DNA of 6,945 nucleotides from Holophagaceae bacterium UBA706 (lineage in GTDB: Bacteria > Acidobacteriota > Holophagae > Holophagales > Holophagaceae): assembly GCA_002298155.1 (NCBI GenBank), contig DBME01000246.1, positions 3,962 to 10,906 on the forward strand, written 5' to 3'. The notes below the pieces were generated by a model. The model was not told the origin of the DNA. It did no database searches and was given only the letters and a program-made list of their open reading frames with translations. Positions 1 through 5,301 of this stretch are shown here, piece after piece. Position 1 is the first letter of the stretch. Every line of letters begins with the position of its first letter. Made by a program: the position numbers and the translations under genes.

Positions 1-510
1 GTGGTGTTCCATCTTCCGGCCCTTCACCAGCTCGCCGAAGGTGGTGCGCCGCTTGGGGTCGGACTTCACCCAGATGGCGCCGTCCTTCATGGCCAGGTCC
101 CCCACCGGGGCGCCCAGCGCCTTGGCCGCCATGCCCAGCAGCACCGCCCGCGCCTCCGCGGCCGCGCCCCGCAGAACGGGGGCCGTGTGCCACATGGTGA
201 GCGAACCGCCCGTGGGCAGATCCCAGGGGCACAGGTCCGTGTCACCCAGCAGCACGTCCACCTGGGCCGGATCCAGCTCCAGCTCCTCGGCCACGAGCAT
301 GGCCAGCACGGTCATGGCCCCCTGCCCCAGCTCGGCCTTGCCCACGAAGCAGCCCACGCGGCCGTCGGCGGAGATCTTGAGGTAGGCGTTGAAATCCTCG
401 GGGTAGGCCCCGGGCCGCGTCGGCTCGATGGGCGCCGCTTCGCCCGGTGCGTGGAAGAACAACGTCAGCGCCCCGACCGCCGCGCCCTGGAGGAAGGACC
501 GCCGCTTCAT
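1..510 (-). CDS. Molybdopterin-binding subunit of a xanthine dehydrogenase-family hydroxylase, Tat-exported, N-terminal part only
   Basis: The first 170 residues are present; the gene runs off the left edge. The start is the ATG at 510-508, preceded by a strong GGAGG (517-521 on the plus strand, 6-nt spacer). Residues 2-9 (KRRSFLQG) followed by a hydrophobic stretch form a twin-arginine signal, so the enzyme is probably exported folded with its cofactor. Residues 57-77 contain the GKAELGQGAMTVLAMLVAEE block, the conserved Gly/Gln-rich segment near the start of isoquinoline 1-oxidoreductase beta-type and related molybdenum hydroxylase large subunits. GGSLTMWHTAPVLRGAAAEA (101-120) also fits that family. 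Such subunits hydroxylate N-heterocycles or aldehydes using water, and pass electrons to the [2Fe-2S] partner. Family members are usually several hundred residues longer, so the Mo-binding part lies outside the window. The ATGA overlap with the upstream [2Fe-2S] gene indicates translational coupling. The substrate cannot be inferred. Confidence 0.94.
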   Translation of the reverse strand, partial: MKRRSFLQGAAVGALTLFFHAPGEAAPIEPTRPGAYPEDFNAYLKISADGRVGCFVGKAELGQGAMTVLAMLVAEELELDPAQVDVLLGDTDLCPWDLPTGGSLTMWHTAPVLRGAAAEARAVLLGMAAKALGAPVGDLAMKDGAIWVKSDPKRRTTFGELVKGRKMEHH

Positions 511-983
511 CGCACACCTCCATTGGCCTTCCCCACCGATTCGACCGCGTCCAGGATCCGGACGTGGGCCCCGCAGCGGCAGATGTTCCCCTCCATGGCT
601 TCCACGATCTCGGCGCGAGTGGCCCTGGGCTTCTTCTTGAGGAAGGCCCAGGCGGTCATGATCATCCCCGACGTGCAGTAGCCGCACTGGAACGCGTGGT
701 GGTCCTGGAAGGCCTTCTGCACGGGGTCCAGCTTCCCGTCGACCACCAGGCCCTCGATGGTGAGCACCTTCTTCCCCGCCACCTCGCCCAGCGACGTGGA
801 GCAGGAGGGCACCGCCTCGGAGTCCACGAGCACCGTGCAGGCCCCGCAGAGCCCGGCCTCGCAGCCCACCTTGGTGCCGGTGAGACCCAGCTCGTCGCGA
901 AGGACCCACACGAGCATCCGGTCGCGTGGACTGGTGACGGTGACGGGCTTGCCGTTGAGGACGAACGAGACCGTGGTGTCCAT
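507..983 (-). CDS. [2Fe-2S]-binding small subunit of a molybdenum hydroxylase
   Basis: This 158-residue protein has the usual length and layout of the small electron-transfer subunit of molybdenum hydroxylases (isoquinoline oxidoreductase alpha / CoxS / XdhC-type). The N-terminal plant-ferredoxin cluster is held by C41, C46, C49 and C61 (GCEAGLCGACTVLVD). The C-terminal all-helical domain has C100-x2-C103 and C135-x1-C137 (QCGYCTSGMIM and GNICRCG), the standard second cluster. All eight ligands are present. The reading frame is open further upstream to 1160, but the ATG at 983-981 is chosen because GGAGG (990-994) lies 6 nt before it and homology begins there. Its TGA (509-507) overlaps the ATG of the large subunit. 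The protein has no signal peptide, so it probably crosses the membrane bound to its Tat-bearing partner. A promoter-like sequence lies at 1023-1049. Confidence 0.97.
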   Translation of the reverse strand: MDTTVSFVLNGKPVTVTSPRDRMLVWVLRDELGLTGTKVGCEAGLCGACTVLVDSEAVPSCSTSLGEVAGKKVLTIEGLVVDGKLDPVQKAFQDHHAFQCGYCTSGMIMTAWAFLKKKPRATRAEIVEAMEGNICRCGAHVRILDAVESVGKANGGVR

Positions 984-985
984 AG

Positions 986-1021
986 GGAACCTCCGGAAGG
1001 GGGGCAAAGGGGGGGAGGTCC
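986..1021 (-). promoter_or_regulatory. Possible ribosome-binding-site-sequestering hairpin before the [2Fe-2S] gene
   Basis: On the minus strand GGACCTCC (1021-1014) can pair with GGAGGTTCC (994-986). This gives six contiguous pairs, ACCTCC with GGAGGT, plus two more across a bulged U. The second arm contains the GGAGG ribosome binding site of the gene starting at 983. The loop is a pyrimidine tract with runs of C7 and C6. If the transcript starts near 1016, as the promoter candidate suggests, the first arm would be partly missing, so the fold is uncertain. Confidence 0.3.
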
Positions 1022-1022
1022 A

Positions 1023-1049
1023 ATTGTAAACCCGGAAGCGGACCTGCAA
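1023..1049 (-). promoter_or_regulatory. Candidate sigma-70-type promoter for the molybdenum hydroxylase operon
   Basis: On the minus strand TTGCAG (1049-1044) and TACAAT (1028-1023) resemble -35 and -10 boxes. The -10 matches consensus at five of six positions. The 15-nt spacer is shorter than the ideal 17. The predicted transcript would start near 1016, about 30 nt before the ATG at 983. The site lies just downstream of the terminator-like hairpin that closes the previous unit, which is where a promoter would be expected. Confidence 0.4.
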
Positions 1050-1080
1050 CCCCGGGGACGCACCGGGAATCGTCCTATGC

Positions 1081-1126
1081 AAACGGAAAGGACGACCTCG
1101 GCCCGCTTGGGGCTTGGGTCGTCCTT
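1081..1126 (-). terminator. Terminator-like hairpin after the outer-membrane protein gene
   Basis: A perfect 10-bp stem is formed by AAGGACGACC (minus strand 1126-1117) and GGTCGTCCTT (1097-1088). Inside the 19-nt loop, GCCC (1113-1110) and GGGC (1104-1101) can pair as a second stem. On the minus strand the stem is followed by TCCGTTT (1087-1081), a T-rich but interrupted tract; the other strand has no T tract after it. The hairpin begins about 50 nt after the TGA at 1179-1177. This fits an imperfect rho-independent terminator separating the middle block from the hydroxylase operon. Confidence 0.6.
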
Positions 1127-1176
1127 GGGAACCCTCCGCCGTCGGGCCGGCTGCAATCACCGGCCACCGGCGGCCT

Positions 1177-1767
1177 TCAGAATTGATAATTCACACCTCC
1201 TTCGATCGTGGCCAGGGTCTTGCCCTGGGACCGGCTTCCCACGCACCGGACCGTGGCCCCCCAGTGCTTGCCGAAGTCGTAGCCGAAACCCACCTGGTAG
1301 GCCAATTTCAGGCCCGAGTCGACCGCATAGCGCATTTGCCCGGGCATGGCACCCCCCTGGGAGGTGGGGGCGCCCGCGATGTCGGCCTGGCCGAGGAATT
1401 GGCGGCTGCCCAACCCCGCCAGGAGGTAGGGACCCGTCCGCCCCCCACGCACATGCCAGCTGTAGCTGAGCATGCTGGTCGTGGAGAGGAGGTGGGCCTT
1501 GGGCTGGCTGGGATCCGGAGTTCCGGGAAGCACCTTGTCGGGGAACAGCACCAGGGAGCCGAGGTCCCAACGGAGCCCCTTCCCTGAACCGAGATCCACA
1601 TCCAGGTACAACCCGGCCCCATTGCCCACCGAGGACGAGAAGGCCTTACGCAGTGATGCCGTGGGCTGGGACCAGAAGATCTCCGCTCCGAATCGGTAAG
1701 GACGATCCTCGGCACCTAGAACTAGACAGCTTGAAAATAAGGAAAGCCTAATAAGCTTATAAAACAA
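1177..1767 (-). CDS. Probable outer-membrane beta-barrel protein, family not identified
   Basis: No family is recognised with certainty. The 196-residue product begins with a signal-peptide-like segment: two lysine/arginine residues, a hydrophobic stretch, then LGA followed by ED at residues 17-21. The rest alternates polar and hydrophobic residues with many Gly, Tyr, Phe and Trp, as in small outer-membrane barrels (for example GAGLYLDVDLGSGKGLRWDL and AYQVGFGYDFGKHWGATV). It ends in GGVNYQF with a terminal Phe, the classic C-terminal beta-signal for BAM-dependent insertion. About 195 residues suits an eight-stranded barrel. No ATG exists near the N-terminus. The TTG at 1767 is preferred because GGGAG lies 5 nt before it; the frame also has a TTG at 1779 that would add four residues. 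It lies 38 nt downstream of the double-glycine peptide gene and is probably co-transcribed with it. Its first codons are AT-rich, the remainder GC-rich. Confidence 0.72.
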   Translation of the reverse strand: MFYKLIRLSLFSSCLVLGAEDRPYRFGAEIFWSQPTASLRKAFSSSVGNGAGLYLDVDLGSGKGLRWDLGSLVLFPDKVLPGTPDPSQPKAHLLSTTSMLSYSWHVRGGRTGPYLLAGLGSRQFLGQADIAGAPTSQGGAMPGQMRYAVDSGLKLAYQVGFGYDFGKHWGATVRCVGSRSQGKTLATIEGGVNYQF

Positions 1768-1772
1768 AATAG

Positions 1773-1777
1773 CTCCC
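1773..1777 (-). promoter_or_regulatory. Ribosome binding site that decides the TTG start at 1767
   Basis: On the minus strand GGGAG (1777-1773) is followed by a 5-nt spacer and TTG (1767-1765). The alternative TTG at 1779 has no purine-rich sequence at a suitable distance upstream, so the internal TTG is favoured. This rests on spacing alone. Confidence 0.5.
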
Positions 1778-1805
1778 AAAACGTGAAACCAGATTCAAAA
1801 ATGAT

Positions 1806-2057
1806 TCAGTTCTTTTCCATCACCTTAAAGGTTGCCGTGGCTGCGGCGGTCGCAAAGGGGGCGCCACCAGGAATCATGGACACCCCGATTTTCACGGCGG
1901 CCGGAACCACGATCCTCACGAGGTCCCTTCCGAAGAAAGGCTTGCCGTCCCTCCCAAAAAGACCGTGAGGGAAAGGGTGCCAGCCACCACGGATGGATTC
2001 CAAATGGGCATCATCCAGAATGGATAGACGCTTTGTATTCAGCATTTTTTCAGACAT
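1806..2057 (-). CDS. Double-glycine leader peptide precursor, bacteriocin/microcin-like
   Basis: This 83-residue precursor carries a classic double-glycine leader. LSILDDAHLESIRGG (11-25) has hydrophobic residues at -15, -12, -7 and -4 relative to cleavage after G25, as in class II bacteriocin and microcin leaders cut by C39-peptidase ABC exporters. The predicted mature peptide is 58 residues (26-83). It has a basic aromatic N-terminal part with FGRD twice (34-37, 42-45), then a hydrophobic Gly/Ala/Val-rich part (about 46-77) that could insert into membranes. Counting Lys/Arg minus Asp/Glu gives +4. It has no cysteine and little Ser/Thr, so an unmodified linear peptide is likelier than a lanthipeptide or disulfide peptide. 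The ATG at 2057 has a good AAGGTGA site. No C39 exporter, HlyD-like protein or clear immunity gene is visible; the next gene is a barrel protein. It could also be a signalling peptide. The leader is seen; antimicrobial activity is inferred. Confidence 0.75.
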   Translation of the reverse strand: MSEKMLNTKRLSILDDAHLESIRGGWHPFPHGLFGRDGKPFFGRDLVRIVVPAAVKIGVSMIPGGAPFATAAATATFKVMEKN

Positions 2058-2060
2058 AAA

Positions 2061-2067
2061 TCACCTT
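2061..2067 (-). promoter_or_regulatory. Ribosome binding site of the double-glycine peptide gene
   Basis: On the minus strand AAGGTGA (2067-2061) precedes the ATG at 2057-2055, with 3 nt after the final A. It pairs with the 16S anti-Shine-Dalgarno sequence through GGTGA. It supports this start over the internal ATG at codon 5 and lies only 3 nt from the leader hairpin. Confidence 0.65.
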
Positions 2068-2070
2068 TAA

Positions 2071-2094
2071 ACACTGCTCACCATTGAGCAGTGT
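2071..2094 (-). promoter_or_regulatory. Perfect 10-bp inverted repeat in the leader of the peptide gene
   Basis: ACACTGCTCA (2071-2080) and TGAGCAGTGT (2085-2094) are exact reverse complements around the 4-nt spacer CCAT. In the minus-strand transcript this forms a 10-bp hairpin with a 4-nt loop, ending 3 nt before the ribosome binding site. It is followed by TTTAAAGG rather than a T tract, so it does not look like a terminator. It may be an operator for a dimeric regulator, or an RNA element affecting translation or stability. Confidence 0.6.
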
Positions 2095-2177
2095 CTTTAC
2101 GATGTAAATGCCGATTATCGCGTTACGAAATAAGCCCTATTAGGCGTAGCAGGATTCAACCATTTCATCAAATTTTC

Positions 2178-2234
2178 GAATAGTTCAGCATACTCATAGG
2201 ATTAGTATCAAATATTAAAATCGGTTAACTATTC
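2178..2234. repeat. Nested inverted repeats in the AT-rich region
   Basis: An outer perfect 8-bp inverted repeat, GAATAGTT (2178-2185) and AACTATTC (2227-2234), encloses an inner one. The inner pair is ATACTCAT (2190-2197) and ATTAGTAT (2201-2208), 8-bp arms with one mismatch and a 3-bp centre. The inner repeat has the size and symmetry of an operator for a dimeric regulator. The block lies 120-180 bp upstream of the peptide start, so it could also be partly transcribed. Function is inferred. Confidence 0.45.
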
Positions 2235-2341
2235 TGCTTTCCAAGTTCATCTAGGCCACGGATCGACAAGCGATCAATGCCAAGCATGCGAAGGCCCGCA
2301 CGCTCACATGAACCGGGGGATTGCCCCACCCTTTCGTTTCC

Positions 2342-2995
2342 TTACTTCAGGTCCAGGACCCCCACCTTCACGGGTATGGCGACCATCTTCCGATCAACCA
2401 CCGTCCCCACGTTCTCCGGAATCGCGCGCGCCTTGAGCAGCTCCAGCGCCACCGTCCCCGGGTGCGCCGAGGCATCCAGCTCCAGCGCGATCCTCAGCAC
2501 CACCGTGGAGCAGGTGCGGGCCTTGGCGCCATCGATGGGCGAACCCCACGCCAGGGACCATGCCTGGTCGTCCGTGTCCTGGAAGATGCCCACCATGAGC
2601 CGGTCACCCTTGATCCCGCTGGCCTGGAGGCGGGGCGCCACGTCCCAGGAACCGGTGGCGTCCCGGTCCAGGAAGACCCCGCCGTCGCCGTGATAGGCCG
2701 TGGGGTTGCCCAGGTAGTCCGGGAACCGGCCGTAGTGCACCTGCGTGGTGTCCGTGCGCAGCGTGAACCCGGCGCCCCGGTAGCGGGTGCCGTCCGAAGG
2801 CCCCACCAGGTCGAGCACCAGCCGGGTAGGCGTGCTCGAGGGATCCTTCACCAGCTTCCAGTCGGAAGGCGTGGTCACGGGGTCCGTGTACGTCATCGCC
2901 TGGGCCGCGGGGGCCTGCGGGGTCGAGTTGCCGGCGGTGCAGCCCAGGACGAGCGCCAGGACCGGGAAGGCGAGGAGGAGGGACAGTCGCTTCAT
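2342..2995 (-). CDS. Lipoprotein with a cohesin-like domain
   Basis: This 217-residue protein has a lipoprotein signal: KR, a hydrophobic stretch and VLGC with Cys19 as the lipidated residue. The next residues, TA, do not suggest inner-membrane retention, so outer-membrane anchoring is plausible. Residues about 57-215 form an all-beta region that reads like one cohesin domain. RLVLDLVGPSDGTRYRGAGF is followed by strands resembling the early cohesin strands. GDRLMVGIFQDT (130-141), IDGAKARTCSTVVLRIALEL (154-173) and SAHPGTVALELLKA (176-189) match the order of late cohesin motifs (turn-on, F-x-x-D, DG-hydrophobic, then a Gly-containing final pair). The start at ATG 2995 is chosen over the longer open frame because the signal peptide begins there and GAGG lies upstream. 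It sits 10 nt after the protease gene, whose C-terminus looks dockerin-like. The lipoprotein call is firm; the cohesin call rests on pattern recognition. Confidence 0.85.
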   Translation of the reverse strand: MKRLSLLLAFPVLALVLGCTAGNSTPQAPAAQAMTYTDPVTTPSDWKLVKDPSSTPTRLVLDLVGPSDGTRYRGAGFTLRTDTTQVHYGRFPDYLGNPTAYHGDGGVFLDRDATGSWDVAPRLQASGIKGDRLMVGIFQDTDDQAWSLAWGSPIDGAKARTCSTVVLRIALELDASAHPGTVALELLKARAIPENVGTVVDRKMVAIPVKVGVLDLK

Positions 2996-3005
2996 GACAG
3001 AGGCC

Positions 3006-5276
3006 TCAGGGATTGAACGCATTGCGGAAACCTTCCAGGAAAAGCTCCAGACAGATGTCGTCGACGCCCCGCGCCGACCCGTAGAGGTTGGCCGCGGGAT
3101 AGACGTTGACGCCGCCGTTGGCCAGGGCCAGCGCCCCCAGGTCGCAGGCGTCCGTCTCGGTATCGCTGTCGCAGTCCATGCCCACCCCGAAGACCATGTC
3201 CACCGCGAAACGCCGCGGATCCTCATGGCTCGCCGCCTTCACCGGCCAGCCGTACCCCTCGGACACCATGGGCGCCGTGAACCACCCGTCCTGCAGATGC
3301 CCCCCGGAGGCCACGAGCACATTGAGGCCCCCCAGGGACCACTCCACGCCCGTGTCCGCCGCGTTGGCCACCCGGGGCACTGGCAGCTTGACCGGCTCCA
3401 GGGCCGGGGCCACCAGGACCTTGGGATAGACGAAGGGCGAATGGGGCACCTCAGGGAAGACCACCTGCACCGGCTCCTTCCCCCCCTGGGGCGCGCCCAC
3501 GTTGATGGCCGCGAAGGCGTTGCGCACCGCGGCCGCCTCGGGCCCGCCGGCGCCGTAAAGCTCCTCGGCCGCCGCCACCATGGCCACCCGCAGCCCACGG
3601 TAGTCCGTGTGGGGATCGGCCACCTTGGTGGCCATGCCGTGGTACCAGATCCGGATGGCCTTGTCGTTGCCCAGGCCCGCCATGCCCGCGGGCAGGTAGG
3701 CCGAGGCCGTGTCCTGGGCCGGGTCCGCGGAGGCGCCCCGGCTGAGGAAGTAGAAGGCCCGGCTGGCGGGCCCCATGCTGAAGTGGGGATCCTCCAGGGC
3801 GATGCCGTCGAACCACGCGTCGGGGCTGAGCCCGTCCTTGCTGGGCCGGTAGAGCCACCGCGTGGGCGTCCCCGTGGGGGAGGCCTGGGCGCCCAGCGAC
3901 CAGAGCTCCGCGTCCGGCAGGACGGGATCCGTGGTGGCGTCCGGAACCACGGCGCCCTTGCCGCCCGCGCCCCAGAGGTAGAACTTGACCATGGTCGCGT
4001 GGATGTCCGAATTGGCCTCGTTCAGACCCTGCGCCTCGCCGGTGTTGAGGCCCGCTGTGTAGGACATGACCCCGTGGCTCATTTCGTGGGCGGCGATGTC
4101 CAGGCACGTGAGGGAACCGTTGGCGGCCCCGTCGCCGTACATCATGACGAACCAGGCCGGACTCCAGGACGCGTTGTCCCAGGCCGACCCGTCCGCGTCG
4201 GGCATGTGGACGATGCTGATGGGCGAGCCCCCCTCACCGTCGATGCCCCCGGTGCGTCCCAGCACGTCGGCGTAGTAGTCCCAGGTGCGCCCCAGGGCGA
4301 AGTGGGCGTCCACCGCCGCGGTCTCGCCGCGCACGCCCATGGGATCATCCAGGCCCCAGTGGAAACGCCCCCCGTCGCCCCAGACGTTCTGGGCCTCCAG
4401 GTAGGGCAAGGTGCCGCTGGGATTGGCCGGCAGGGGCGAAAGATCGAGGGCCACGGTCTGGAAGCCGACGCCGCCCCACTCGGGCCACCCGGTACCCTGG
4501 GGATCCGGGTAGGGCTTCGTGGCCCGCAGGGAATCCCGCAGGGAGTAGGGACCCCCTTCGGCCTCCTGGGTCGTGTCGATGGCGACGGTGCCGTTGTACT
4601 GGCTGTAACCCGTCCCCTGAGCCGATGCGCTCCCGTGCTGGAACCCGTCCCACTTCCGCAGGATCTCCCCGCTGAGGCCGTCCACGACGTATTCCGTGGC
4701 CTGGAGCCCCCCGGCGACCGCCTGCATGGCGCTGACGCGGTAGGCCCAACGGTATTCTTCGGGCCGGCGCGGGGTGCCGACGCTGAAGCGCGGATCCACC
4801 TTGAGGTAGCCCCGGGCATCCCGCCGCCAGGTGATCCCCCCCTGGAACCGCGTGGGGAAGACGATCACCTTGCAGGCCATGGGCCACGTCCGCCCTTCCG
4901 CCGGCAAGTCGCGGGCCACGATGGACCGGATCCGGTCCTCGGGCAGCAGCGTCGCCGGAGCCAGGTCGATGCCCGTCTGCAGCGCGGGATCCGGCGCCGC
5001 CATGCGCCCGGCGGCGTCCAGGTGGCCCAGGAGGACGCCCTCGTAGACGTCAACGCCCCGGTAGGTCTGCTGGTACCGCACGTGGGTCGCGCCGGCCCGG
5101 TCCCGGAACGGGGCGCCCGGGCGCAGGCCGTCCAGCATGCCCAGGCCCATGGCCGGGGCCTGGGCCCGCAACGCCTGGGTGAGCCGCGCGGTGGGGGAGG
5201 ACCCTTCCCCCGCCACCAGGAGGCAGGTTCCGGTGAGCAGGAGCGGAAGGGCGTGGAGACGTCGGTTCTTTGCCAT
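3006..5276 (-). CDS. Secreted M4-family (thermolysin-like) zinc metalloprotease with C-terminal Ig-like and dockerin-like modules
   Basis: The 756 residues begin with a signal peptide (about 1-23). A propeptide of FTP/PepSY type follows to about 215, including YRWAYRVSAMQAVAGGLQAT and VDGLSGEILRKWDG. The catalytic domain spans about 222-595. It shows VDAHFALGRTWDYYADVLGR, the zinc motif HEMSH (H397, E398, H401), the glutamate ligand in NEANSD (E420) and the transition-state histidine in DPHFSMGP (H498). All key thermolysin residues are present, so the enzyme should be active after propeptide removal. After it come an Ig-like module (about 600-697, with VEWSLGG and DGWFTAP) and a terminal module (699-752). 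The latter has a dockerin-type calcium loop DCDSDTETDACDL, Asp at loop positions 1, 3, 5, 9 and 12, and a degenerate second copy. AGGA precedes the ATG. The gene lies 25 nt after one lipoprotein gene and 10 nt before another. It probably degrades extracellular protein. Confidence 0.95.
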   Translation of the reverse strand: MAKNRRLHALPLLLTGTCLLVAGEGSSPTARLTQALRAQAPAMGLGMLDGLRPGAPFRDRAGATHVRYQQTYRGVDVYEGVLLGHLDAAGRMAAPDPALQTGIDLAPATLLPEDRIRSIVARDLPAEGRTWPMACKVIVFPTRFQGGITWRRDARGYLKVDPRFSVGTPRRPEEYRWAYRVSAMQAVAGGLQATEYVVDGLSGEILRKWDGFQHGSASAQGTGYSQYNGTVAIDTTQEAEGGPYSLRDSLRATKPYPDPQGTGWPEWGGVGFQTVALDLSPLPANPSGTLPYLEAQNVWGDGGRFHWGLDDPMGVRGETAAVDAHFALGRTWDYYADVLGRTGGIDGEGGSPISIVHMPDADGSAWDNASWSPAWFVMMYGDGAANGSLTCLDIAAHEMSHGVMSYTAGLNTGEAQGLNEANSDIHATMVKFYLWGAGGKGAVVPDATTDPVLPDAELWSLGAQASPTGTPTRWLYRPSKDGLSPDAWFDGIALEDPHFSMGPASRAFYFLSRGASADPAQDTASAYLPAGMAGLGNDKAIRIWYHGMATKVADPHTDYRGLRVAMVAAAEELYGAGGPEAAAVRNAFAAINVGAPQGGKEPVQVVFPEVPHSPFVYPKVLVAPALEPVKLPVPRVANAADTGVEWSLGGLNVLVASGGHLQDGWFTAPMVSEGYGWPVKAASHEDPRRFAVDMVFGVGMDCDSDTETDACDLGALALANGGVNVYPAANLYGSARGVDDICLELFLEGFRNAFNP

Positions 5277-5301
5277 GGCGGATCCTGGGAAAAAAGGGGG
5301 T

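Larger units (their letters stand above)
2058..2341. other. AT-rich intergenic region upstream of the double-glycine peptide gene
   Basis: I see no convincing gene here on either strand. The core is strikingly AT-rich against its neighbours: 2161-2220 has 15 G/C in 60 by hand count. It holds the ribosome binding site and leader hairpin of the peptide gene, nested inverted repeats at 2178-2234 and a small GATCG/CGATC inverted repeat at 2261-2275. On the minus strand a weak stem, GCGTGC with GCATGC (2303-2284, one G-U pair), lies about 40 nt after the stop of the lipoprotein gene. It has only two T residues after it, so termination is doubtful. A promoter for the peptide gene is expected here, but no -35/-10 pair with correct spacing stood out. 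Confidence 0.6.

Noticed and set aside
447..1469. A 340-codon plus-strand open frame spanning the [2Fe-2S] gene, a promoter region and part of the barrel gene.
   Set aside because: The composition is Arg/Gly/Pro/His-rich and no domain is seen. It crosses the terminator-like hairpin and is antisense to well-supported genes.
1177..1767. A lipobox around Cys14 of the barrel protein.
   Set aside because: The sequence before it is LFSSC, with Phe at -3, which departs from the lipobox. A signal peptidase I site after LGA fits better with a barrel ending in Phe.
1806..2057. A second Gly-Gly (residues 64-65, PGGAP) in the small peptide as an alternative processing site.
   Set aside because: It lacks the conserved hydrophobic spacing before it, whereas the GG at 24-25 has the complete leader pattern.
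2100..2260. Several TTGATA/TTGAAT and TAATAG/GATACT-like hexamers considered as promoters for the peptide gene.
   Set aside because: No pair had both a good match and a 16-18 nt spacer. AT-rich DNA gives many such hits, so no specific promoter is called.
2261..2275. GATCG-ACAAG-CGATC inverted repeat as an operator or attachment site.
   Set aside because: The arms are only 5 bp and isolated, within chance expectation, and nothing nearby supports recombination.
2315..2328. A GGGG-CAAT-CCCC hairpin just after the stop of the cohesin-like lipoprotein gene, considered as a terminator.
   Set aside because: It has only four base pairs and no following T tract on either strand.
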